Origin: Oscillospiraceae bacterium
GTDB taxonomy: Bacteria; Bacillota; Clostridia; Oscillospirales; CAG-272
Length of the DNA: 12,650 bases
Assembly: GCA_015065205.1 (NCBI GenBank)
Contig: SVQS01000041.1
Span: forward strand, 1-12,650
Direction of reading: 5' to 3'
Shown here: one piece after another, positions 7,088 to 12,650 of the stretch
Numbering within the stretch: position 1 is the first letter of the stretch
How the letters are laid out: the number at the start of each line of letters is the position of its first letter
The notes under the pieces: model-generated
Told to the model about the DNA's origin: nothing
What the model saw: only the letters and a program-made list of their open reading frames with translations
Databases searched by the model: none
Program-made: the position numbers and the translations under genes

Positions 7088-7116
7088 ATTATATCATCTT
7101 TTGATTGCAATGTCAA
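7088..7116 (-). promoter_or_regulatory. perfect-consensus promoter reading toward the MutS-like operon
   Basis: On the minus strand, TTGACA (7111-7116), 17 bases, and TATAAT (7088-7093) form an exact SigA consensus. Transcription would begin near 7081 and give a leader of about 205 bases before the first gene at 6876. No Shine-Dalgarno plus ATG of convincing quality is seen in that leader, so either it is untranslated or a small RNA is made. It lies 43 bases downstream of the stop of the candidate peptide gene at 7159-7251. Confidence 0.75.
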
Positions 7117-7158
7117 TAGTTCTTGAAAATTTTAACCAAACTCAAAAAATGAAAATAT

Positions 7159-7251
7159 TTATCCGTATAGTACAGAGAAATGGGTGATGTTCTTAGCGAA
7201 GAATTTGAAAATCCTACTAAGTGCGAGCATCGCATTTGACTGGTCAAACAT
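7159..7251 (-). CDS. candidate 30-residue peptide, unknown function
   Basis: This is a short open frame in an otherwise gene-free stretch. It encodes MFDQSNAMLALSRIF (1-15) followed by KFFAKNITHFSVLYG (16-30). The middle would form an amphipathic, mildly basic helix (L9, L11, I14, F15, F17, F18 against R13, K16, K20). A very strong Shine-Dalgarno-like AAGGGGGTGG (7266-7275) lies upstream, but about 14 bases from the ATG. A hairpin, TGGGCT-t-AGCCCA (7256-7268), occupies that gap and could bring the two closer. No promoter of its own is clear; it may be reached by read-through from the amidohydrolase operon. Two further palindromes within the frame mean the region could instead be a structured RNA. 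Only the frame, the ribosome-site strength and the helix pattern support coding. Confidence 0.4.
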   Translation of the reverse strand: MFDQSNAMLALSRIFKFFAKNITHFSVLYG

Positions 7252-7268
7252 TCTATGGGCTAAGCCCA
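7222..7268. repeat. three consecutive small palindromes
   Basis: TGCGA-gca-TCGCA (7222-7234), TTTGAC-tg-GTCAAA (7235-7248) and TGGGCT-a-AGCCCA (7256-7268) stand almost back to back. They cover the start of the candidate peptide frame and its leader. Such stacking is unusual for plain coding DNA and suggests a structured transcript or a protein-binding region. Confidence 0.6.
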
Positions 7269-7282
7269 CCCCCTTATAACGA

Positions 7283-7333
7283 CAGAAAGAGAGAACAAAT
7301 CGGTTCGTAGCCGAAATGTCCTCTCTTTTTCTG
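7283..7333. terminator. long hairpin, possible terminator beside the palindrome array
   Basis: CAGAAAGAGAG (7283-7293) and CTCTCTTTTTCTG (7321-7333) pair, followed inward by ACA/TGT and TCGG/CCGA around the loop ttcgtag. Small internal loops interrupt the stem. The plus-strand side ends in a T-rich tract and the minus-strand side in TTCTCTCTTT, so it could stop transcripts in either direction. On the minus strand it could end read-through from the amidohydrolase operon. No plus-strand gene precedes it. Confidence 0.5.
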
Positions 7334-7335
7334 AT

Positions 7336-7498
7336 AGTGAAGTTTTCGCTGTTGCGAAAGTGAAGTTGCTATGCAGTGAAGTTTGTGCTGTGCACAAGTG
7401 AAGTTAAGTTTGCCCATCACTTCGCCGTTAGGCGAAACTTCACTCACGAAGTGAACTTCACTATCCAAGATAACTTCACTTGCCCAAAGGGCAAACTT
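7336..7498. repeat. palindromic array of GTGAAGTT units with hairpin spacers
   Basis: Four direct copies of GTGAAGTT start at 7337, 7360, 7376 and 7398. Three inverted copies, AACTTCAC, start at 7436, 7454 and 7472. Every spacer is a different small hairpin: TTTCGC/GCGAAA, TGC/GCA, TTGTGC/GCACAA, TTCGCC/GGCGAA (the centre), TCAC/GTGA, TATC/GATA, and after the last unit TTGCCC/GGGCAA. In addition AAGTTTGCCC (7406-7415) pairs with GGGCAAACTT (7489-7498), so the whole can fold into a branched structure. It contains no credible gene. It may be a mobile intergenic palindromic element; its function is unknown. Confidence 0.85.
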
Positions 7499-7502
7499 AG
7501 TT

Positions 7503-7535
7503 TTAGCGTGTTATCCGTTAAGGATAACACGCTAA
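7503..7535. repeat. perfect 14-base-pair hairpin at the array edge
   Basis: TTAGCGTGTTATCC and GGATAACACGCTAA flank a five-base loop (gttaa). It lies 16 bases beyond the amidohydrolase stop codon and borders the palindrome array. It is not followed by a T run in either direction, so a classical terminator is unlikely. It may instead protect the 3' end of the mRNA or form the boundary of the array. Confidence 0.75.
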
Positions 7536-7550
7536 GGACTCTCTTCATTT

Positions 7551-8363
7551 TTACATTTTATAAACTCTCACAGCATTCTCCGAGAGGATCATTTTCCTTT
7601 CGGCATCGCTCAAATTAAGCTGCATAAAGGTTTTGAGTTCGACTTCGGGAGACCACATTGGAAAGTCACTACCAAACATTATGCGCTCCGCGCCGTAACG
7701 ATGAATGAGCTTCTCGCCAAGGGCGAGATCATTCCCCACAAACGGAAACGTAGAGGAGCAATCGACGTATAGGTTTGGAATATCGCAAAGCTCGCGCGAG
7801 GCATCATCCCACACCGACCATCCGCCAAAGTGTGCGCCAATGACCGTCAACTTTGGGAACGCCTTAAGCACAGGCAAAAGGCGGTTGGGATTGGAGTAAT
7901 CGTAGCGATAATCACCCGTGTGCATCAGCACAGCCAAGCCTTCTCCCTCACAGCGTTCGTATACACGCATCATGCGAGGATCATCTATGGCAAAGCCTTG
8001 AATATCGGGGTGGATTTTAATGCCATGCAATCCCAAAGACTTGATTTCTTCAATGACAGCATCTTGACTTTCGCAATCGGGATGTGCCGCACCAAGGCCC
8101 GTAAAGCGGCCGGGAGCCTTTGCTACCTCGGCAGCAATAAAGTGGTTGATGCTTGACACCTGCTTTGGCGTGGTCGCCACAGATTGCACAATAAAGCGGT
8201 CAATTCCAATACAGTTGCCAATTTCCAAAAGCTCATCAGCAATACCGCGGCAAGCCGCGCGAGTGGAATAAAAAGCATCCGTCCCCGCCACAGCTCTATC
8301 CACGATTTTCTCGGGATAAATATGACAATGCGCGTCAACGACCTGATATTTGTTTTCTATCAT
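7551..8363 (-). CDS. amidohydrolase-family TIM-barrel metal-dependent hydrolase or decarboxylase
   Basis: This 270-residue protein belongs to the amidohydrolase-2 (COG2159-like) group, which includes hydrolases and ACMSD-type decarboxylases. The metal site looks complete: H12-x-H14 in VDAHCHIYP, H148 in LMHTGDY, H178 in GAHFGGW and D233 in MFGSDFPMW, plus KIHPDIQG (116-123). There is no signal peptide, so it is cytoplasmic. The start is the ATG at 8363, which overlaps the stop of the fusion gene as ATGA. A Shine-Dalgarno, AAAGGTGAT, lies inside that gene's last codons, so translation is coupled. It is the last gene of the T-box operon. The substrate cannot be read from the sequence; context points to a carboxylic acid or lactone related to the acyl-CoA synthetase partner. 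Confidence 0.9.
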   Translation of the reverse strand: MIENKYQVVDAHCHIYPEKIVDRAVAGTDAFYSTRAACRGIADELLEIGNCIGIDRFIVQSVATTPKQVSSINHFIAAEVAKAPGRFTGLGAAHPDCESQDAVIEEIKSLGLHGIKIHPDIQGFAIDDPRMMRVYERCEGEGLAVLMHTGDYRYDYSNPNRLLPVLKAFPKLTVIGAHFGGWSVWDDASRELCDIPNLYVDCSSTFPFVGNDLALGEKLIHRYGAERIMFGSDFPMWSPEVELKTFMQLNLSDAERKMILSENAVRVYKM

Positions 8364-10876
8364 TTCGCATCACCTTTTTTCAGTCCCAGCTTTTCAACTG
8401 CATCCTCGCGCATTTTGTACTTGAGGATCTTTCCTGCGGCATTCATCGGGAATTTTTCAACAAAATCGACGTATCTGGGAACTTTATGACGAGCCATACT
8501 TGCTCCAACAAAGTCTTTCATCTCCTGTTCGGTCATAGTCTCGCCATCCTTGAGAATGACACAAGCCATAATTTCCTCACCGTACTTTTCATCGGGCACG
8601 CCGATGACCTGCACGTCGCTGACCTTGGGACAGGTGTAAATGAATTCTTCGATTTCCTTGGGATAAATGTTCTCTCCACCGCGAATGATCATATCCTTCA
8701 GGCGTCCCGTAATGCGATAGTTACCGTTCTCATCACGGCAAGCAAGATCGCCTGTATGCAACCAGCCGTCGGCATCGATTGCAGAGGCAGTTGCCTGCGG
8801 CATTTTGTAGTAGCCCTTCATAATGTTGTATCCACGCGCTACAAACTCACCGTTCACACCATCGGGACAATCCTCACCCGTTTCGGGGTCGATAATCTTG
8901 CATTCTACGTTTGCAAAGGCACTACCAACGGTCTCTGTGCGGACATCCAAGGAGTCATAATAGGAGCTCATTGTGCATCCGGGAGACGCCTCGGTTTGAC
9001 CGTAAACAGAGACGATTTCTTTCATGTTCATTACTTCGGTTGCCTTTTTCATCAGGTCTGCGGGACAGTTCGAGCCCGCCATAATACCAATGCGCATATA
9101 GGAAAAATCGGTTTTTGCAAAATCGGGATGCTCCATCATGGCAATGAACATCGTGGGCACGCCGTTGAAAGCGGTGATGTGCTCGTTGTGCACGCAAGCC
9201 AGCGCTGGCTTGGGAGAGAAATACGGGAGCGGCAACATCGTGGCACCGTGCGTCATCGATGCCGTCATAGAAAGCACCATACCAAAGCAATGGAACATCG
9301 GCACCTGAATCATCATACGGTCAGCTGTGGAAAGATCCATGTGGTCGCCAATGTATTTGCCGTTATTCACTACGTTATAGTGCGTGAGCATTACGCCCTT
9401 GGGGAACCCCGTAGTACCGGATGTGTATTGCATATTGCAAACATCATCCTTATTGACAGCGGCAGCCATACGGTAAACCTCGCTAACGGGCACTTGTGCG
9501 GCACGCTCGAGAGCATCGTTCCAATCCATACATCCCTTTTGCTTGAAACCGACAGTAATAACGTTGCGCAGGAATGGCAAACGCTTACTATGCAGCGCCG
9601 CACCCGGCTTCAGTCTTTCAAGTTCCGGACAAAGCTCGGCAATGATCTTGCCGTAGTGTGTATCTTTTGAGCCCTCGGTCAAAATGAGGGTATGCGTATC
9701 CGACTGTTTAAGCAAGTATTCTGCTTCGTGAATCTTATATGCGGTATTCACAGTTACAAGCACTGCACCGAGCTTTACGGTCGCCCAAAAAGCAATGTAC
9801 CACTGCGGCACATTGGAAGCCCAAACGGCTACGTGCGAACCAGCTTTAACGCCAAGTGCGATCAAAGAGCGCGCAAATTCATCTACGTCATCGCGAAATT
9901 CGCTGTACGTACGGGTATAGTCAAGGGTTGTGTATTTGAAAGCGTATTGATCGGGGAATTCCTCAACCATGCGGTCAAGCACCTGCGAGAAAGTCGCATC
10001 AATGAGAAGATCTTTCTTCCAAACATACTTACCCGTGTGTGCACGGTTGTAATAAAGCATCTTTTCATTGCGAGAGGGGTCTCCGAATTGGCTCATATAA
10101 CCAACAAATTGCGAGAAAATGATCTCCATGTCGTCAAGTTCTTCGCACCAAACAGGATCCCAAACAAGTGAGAGGAAGCCGTCATAGTTAACGGAACGCA
10201 AAGCAAGCATCATATCCTTGATGGGAAGCTCTCCCTCACCAAGCAAACAATACTCGATTGCTTCCCCTACTCTTTTTGCATCGTTGATGTGTACGTGACG
10301 GACGTATGCACCAAGGTTTTTAATGATCTGCTCGGGAGACTCGCCACCGTCAAAATAAGCGGCGGAGAAATTCCAAAGAGAAGCAAAATAATCGCTTGCA
10401 AAGCTATCAAGGAGCACGCGGAGCTTTTCGGTTTTGGAGAACAGGCCTGCTGTCTCCATCAAAAGTGTTACACCACGGCTCTCGGCCTCGGGTAGCAATA
10501 CGGCAATTACAGCTGCTGTATTTGCAACAGCACTGTCCTCATCCTCGGCGGCGTTTGCGCGCAGACGGATGTTTGGAATATGCAAATTGGATGCAATCTC
10601 CATGCATTTGCGAATTTCTGCAATGCAGGCATCCTTTTCTTTGGCATCGGAAGGATTACAGATGGCATCAATGCAAGGAATGCTCAGCTTTTTCTCGTAC
10701 AAACGACGAATGGTGGATGCGGCGGCATAGTTATAGAACGCGCCATCTTTATCGGCAAAGAGCTGATTGTTGATATTGTGGAGCTCAATCCCTTCAAAAT
10801 TCATTGACGAGGCAATGTCACAAAACTCTTCAAAGGTGTGGAAGTGCCAGCCCTTGGTTGAAAACGAAAATCTCAT
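8360..10876 (-). CDS. fusion: sugar-phosphate isomerase/epimerase-like TIM barrel + acyl-CoA synthetase
   Basis: This 838-residue protein joins two enzymes in one continuous frame. Residues 1 to about 260 resemble xylose-isomerase-like TIM barrels (FSFSTKGW, FEGIELH, LLMETAG with E141, HVHINDAKR with H194 and H196, LLGEGELPIKDMM). Some usual metal ligands appear changed: WNFSAAY stands where a D..H is common, and VWDP where a final Glu is common. Residues about 285-838 form a full adenylate-forming acyl-CoA ligase of the FadD/YngI type: P-loop YTSGTTGFPKG (484-494), YGQTE (625-629), HTGD (707-710), GRLKDMIIRGGENIYP (724-739) and the catalytic Lys816 in NAAGK. The ligase half would activate a carboxylate with ATP and CoA. 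The start is the ATG at 10876, with GAGGAGG upstream and a 4-base ATGA overlap with the LeuA-like gene. The substrate is unknown. Confidence 0.9.
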   Translation of the reverse strand: MRFSFSTKGWHFHTFEEFCDIASSMNFEGIELHNINNQLFADKDGAFYNYAAASTIRRLYEKKLSIPCIDAICNPSDAKEKDACIAEIRKCMEIASNLHIPNIRLRANAAEDEDSAVANTAAVIAVLLPEAESRGVTLLMETAGLFSKTEKLRVLLDSFASDYFASLWNFSAAYFDGGESPEQIIKNLGAYVRHVHINDAKRVGEAIEYCLLGEGELPIKDMMLALRSVNYDGFLSLVWDPVWCEELDDMEIIFSQFVGYMSQFGDPSRNEKMLYYNRAHTGKYVWKKDLLIDATFSQVLDRMVEEFPDQYAFKYTTLDYTRTYSEFRDDVDEFARSLIALGVKAGSHVAVWASNVPQWYIAFWATVKLGAVLVTVNTAYKIHEAEYLLKQSDTHTLILTEGSKDTHYGKIIAELCPELERLKPGAALHSKRLPFLRNVITVGFKQKGCMDWNDALERAAQVPVSEVYRMAAAVNKDDVCNMQYTSGTTGFPKGVMLTHYNVVNNGKYIGDHMDLSTADRMMIQVPMFHCFGMVLSMTASMTHGATMLPLPYFSPKPALACVHNEHITAFNGVPTMFIAMMEHPDFAKTDFSYMRIGIMAGSNCPADLMKKATEVMNMKEIVSVYGQTEASPGCTMSSYYDSLDVRTETVGSAFANVECKIIDPETGEDCPDGVNGEFVARGYNIMKGYYKMPQATASAIDADGWLHTGDLACRDENGNYRITGRLKDMIIRGGENIYPKEIEEFIYTCPKVSDVQVIGVPDEKYGEEIMACVILKDGETMTEQEMKDFVGASMARHKVPRYVDFVEKFPMNAAGKILKYKMREDAVEKLGLKKGDAK

Positions 10877-12252
10877 TCTGTGGCCTCCTCATAAACAATT
10901 TTGTTAACAGCGTTGATATAGGCACGAATGCCTGCACCGATGATATCGGTGGAAATACCGTTGCCCGAATAAAGCTTGCCATCGTTGCGAAGCTTAACAA
11001 GTGCCGAACCCATAGCTTCAGTTCCCTCGGTAACGGCTTGAATTTGGAAATCGTCCAGCTCATAACGATGACCGATAATCTGTTCGATAGCCGAAAACGC
11101 GGCATCAATCGGACCGTCACCAATGCTGATACCGGTCAAATCTTTACCATCCTTGCGGAGTGTAATTTGTGCACTTGTGGAAATGATATTACCGCTGTTA
11201 ACAACGTAATTGATGAGTTCATAAGTAGGCGGAACCTGCAGTGCAACACTTGCAACAATGGCTTCGAGTTCTTTCGCACCAACCTTCTTTTTAGCAGCTA
11301 CGCGCACGAATTCCTCATATACGCGTGCCTTGTCCTCCTCGGAGAGGTCATAACCGAGCTTTACAACAGAGGTTGCAACAGTATCTGCATCGTCGTTGGC
11401 ATCGAGATGGATAGGTTCATCGTCAATTACCAAAGAGGTTACACTTCCCTTTGCACTCTTGGCATTGGAAAGCACCCAGCTGATTTGCTTAACGGTACGG
11501 TGAAGCTCGGTATAGCGAATATCGGAACAAAATCCGTAGCGGTTGCCGCAGTTTTTCACCATGGCGGCAAAGCTCTCCAAGGAAACACCTGCATCACTCA
11601 CCGCGGTGGTAACACCGGAAGCACCTGCGCGCACTGCCATAATGGCATTGGCACAAGCCATACTATTTTGATTGGAGCAACGAACATTTACAGGAACAGA
11701 AACGTTCTCAACAACGCTCTGTACAAATTGGGCAAAGTCATCGGGGAGCATTTCGCCCGCATCATCGCAAAGAGTAACCTCACTTGCACCTGCAGCGATT
11801 GCAATACCGATAACATCATTTAAAAATGCAGGCTCTGCACGGGAAGCATCCAAGGCGCAAAATTCAACATTAGAACACTTTTCTTTTGCAAAGAAAACGA
11901 CCTTTTCTACCCATGCAATCATCTTATCCGGCTTTTTATGACATACATACTCCATACTAACAGGAGATGTAGGCAGTTCGATGCGGATGCGCGGATGGGC
12001 GGCGGTAGAAAGTGCCGCAGCGGCGTTCTCAACGCTCTCAATACTCATTCCTGCAGCTACCGAAATCGTGCTCTTTTTTACAAATGTCGAGATGGTTTTG
12101 ATCAAGAGTGTATCAATGCGCACGTTTTGAATTTCGGGCAATTCGATAACATCGACATCAAGTTTTTCAAGTTGACGCGCGATGTCAATCTTTTCCTTAA
12201 AACTAAAGTCAGCACGACAAAGCGTTGCATCTGCAATTTTGATTCTTTTCAT
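10873..12252 (-). CDS. LeuA-family protein with degenerate catalytic site and intact regulatory domain
   Basis: This 459-residue protein has the layout of 2-isopropylmalate, citramalate or homocitrate synthases: a DRE-TIM barrel (about 1-245), linker subdomains, and a C-terminal LeuA regulatory domain (about 340-455, with SIGDGPIDAAFSAIEQI, DFQIQAVTEGTEAMGSA and STDIIGAGIRAYINAVNKI). The regulatory domain looks fully conserved. The barrel does not. The signature D-TTLRDG-Q is replaced by DATLCRAD (8-15). The metal motif HxHND is RCSNQ (191-195). The GIGERAGN loop is VSDAGVSLE. DASRAE (135-140) and LCDDAGEMLP (161-170) keep the fold. Loss of both metal histidines suggests it cannot do the normal acetyl-CoA condensation. 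The start is the ATG at 12252, 10 bases after AGGAG; an in-frame ATG at 12273 overlaps that Shine-Dalgarno. It is the first gene after the T-box leader and is coupled to the fusion gene by ATGA. Confidence 0.88.
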   Translation of the reverse strand: MKRIKIADATLCRADFSFKEKIDIARQLEKLDVDVIELPEIQNVRIDTLLIKTISTFVKKSTISVAAGMSIESVENAAAALSTAAHPRIRIELPTSPVSMEYVCHKKPDKMIAWVEKVVFFAKEKCSNVEFCALDASRAEPAFLNDVIGIAIAAGASEVTLCDDAGEMLPDDFAQFVQSVVENVSVPVNVRCSNQNSMACANAIMAVRAGASGVTTAVSDAGVSLESFAAMVKNCGNRYGFCSDIRYTELHRTVKQISWVLSNAKSAKGSVTSLVIDDEPIHLDANDDADTVATSVVKLGYDLSEEDKARVYEEFVRVAAKKKVGAKELEAIVASVALQVPPTYELINYVVNSGNIISTSAQITLRKDGKDLTGISIGDGPIDAAFSAIEQIIGHRYELDDFQIQAVTEGTEAMGSALVKLRNDGKLYSGNGISTDIIGAGIRAYINAVNKIVYEEATE

Positions 12253-12289
12253 TTTCTTGTTTCTCCTCATCAATCATTTCCGCCCCGAC

Positions 12290-12330
12290 AAAAAAGTCCC
12301 CGAGACGGATGCATAATCCACCTCGGGGAC
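12290..12330 (-). terminator. T-box attenuator terminator
   Basis: On the minus strand, GTCCCCGAG and CTCGGGGAC form a nine-base-pair stem, with an inner GGAT/ATCC helix, followed directly by six T. It lies just after the T-box sequence and 38 bases before the LeuA-like start codon. In T-boxes this hairpin forms when the tRNA is charged and stops transcription. Confidence 0.93.
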
Positions 12331-12564
12331 GAATGTTCTCATTCGCGGTACCACCCCGGTTACCGACAAAAGTCGGTCACCTCAAGGGCTCTGACAAGCC
12401 CTATGCTCTGATAACGGTGCATGCCGTGACCGCTTACTAAAAGGTTCTGCGGTCCTGCTCCGGAACGAGACTTTCTCTTTTTGCCATAACGGCTCGCACC
12501 ATCCGCCGTCTCTCTGAAAAGGTTTACAAAAAAGAAATAATTCCTTCAACGCATTTCAAAAATA
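12290..12564 (-). ncRNA. T-box riboswitch leader, probably leucine (CUC specifier)
   Basis: A T-box is an mRNA leader that binds an uncharged tRNA and switches off a terminator, raising expression when the amino acid is scarce. The conserved T-box sequence GGGTGGTACCGCG is at 12344-12356. The Stem I apical part, AGAGAG followed by CGGCGGATGGTGCGAGCCG, is at about 12492-12515. A GACCGC/GCGGTC helix with AGTA, then CCGTTATCAGAGC and an AGGGCT/AGCCCT helix, lie between. The specifier position reads CTC followed by a purine (12467-12469, in GTCTCG), which gives leucine. UGGU in the T-box fits the A discriminator of tRNA-Leu. The leucine reading was made by eye; valine or isoleucine cannot be excluded. 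The 5' end is estimated from the promoter. Confidence 0.9.
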
Positions 12565-12570
12565 TGCCTT

Positions 12571-12599
12571 ATTATAACATTTACAAATGCATTTGTCAA
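12571..12599 (-). promoter_or_regulatory. perfect-consensus promoter of the T-box operon
   Basis: On the minus strand, TTGACA (12594-12599), 17 bases, and TATAAT (12571-12576) match the SigA consensus exactly. Transcription would start near 12564, giving a leader of about 310 bases that includes the T-box. I see no other gene or element from 12600 to 12650. Confidence 0.9.
12583..12596. promoter_or_regulatory. perfect 14-base palindrome in the T-box operon promoter
   Basis: ACAAATGCATTTGT is a perfect palindrome that begins in the last bases of the -35 box and fills much of the spacer. It could be an operator adding a second control above the T-box. No regulator family is assigned. Confidence 0.45.
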
Positions 12600-12650
12600 G
12601 TTTTTTTTGAAATTTTCTTGATTATTTTTCAACGGGATACGTCCAGCCGT

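Noticed and set aside
7336..7498. The GTGAAGTT array as a possible CRISPR.
   Set aside because: The units are only 8-9 bases, occur in both orientations, and have spacers of 8-30 bases that are themselves palindromes. No cas gene is present.
7190..7550. An insertion sequence or other transposon in the gene-poor region.
   Set aside because: No transposase frame is present and no convincing terminal inverted repeats with target duplications could be defined by eye.
12611..12625. A CodY-like sequence upstream of the T-box operon promoter (a perfect half-site AATTTTC on the plus strand).
   Set aside because: About 10 of 15 positions match the CodY consensus; the other half is degenerate and the region is AT-rich, so chance explains it.

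Overview
The window looks like part of a low-to-mid-GC, spore-forming member of the Clostridia (Bacillota). The grounds are an intact sporulation sigma factor of the SigK type, a PPi-type phosphofructokinase, a T-box leader, Gram-positive Shine-Dalgarno sequences, and near-consensus TTGACA/TATAAT promoters. All genes except sigK lie on the minus strand.

Region by region. (1) 1-761 is the N-terminal part of a 6-phosphofructokinase with PPi-type active-site residues. It is transcribed off the left edge and is divergent from sigK (899-1579, +). (2) sigK converges on a prfC (release factor 3) - secreted metallo-beta-lactamase-fold lipoprotein operon (4212 to 1618, -), with a bidirectional hairpin terminator between them. 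(3) 6876 to 4352 (-) is a tightly packed three-gene operon: a small membrane protein, a MutS-like ATPase lacking the mismatch-recognition and Smr domains, and a two-helix membrane protein with a C-terminal zinc ribbon. It ends in a clear intrinsic terminator and has one or two promoters upstream. (4) 6877-7550 holds no long gene but is unusually structured. It contains those promoters, a dyad, a possible 30-residue peptide gene, a long hairpin, and a striking array of seven GTGAAGTT units (four direct, three inverted) whose spacers are each a different small palindrome. (5) 12252 to 7551 (-) is a three-gene operon whose genes overlap by ATGA. It encodes a LeuA-family protein that has lost its metal-binding and catalytic signatures but keeps an intact LeuA regulatory domain, an 838-residue fusion of a xylose-isomerase-like TIM barrel with an acyl-CoA synthetase, and an amidohydrolase with a complete metal site. 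It is preceded by a T-box leader (probably leucine, CUC) and a consensus promoter.

The strongest candidate for an undescribed system is this T-box-controlled operon. A leucine-type sensor domain on a probably dead synthase is translationally coupled to an enzyme that activates a carboxylic acid and to a hydrolase or decarboxylase. The second candidate is the palindrome array with the neighbouring small peptide. The third is the MutS-like ATPase with its two membrane partners. All functional proposals come from motifs read by eye; no database search was run.
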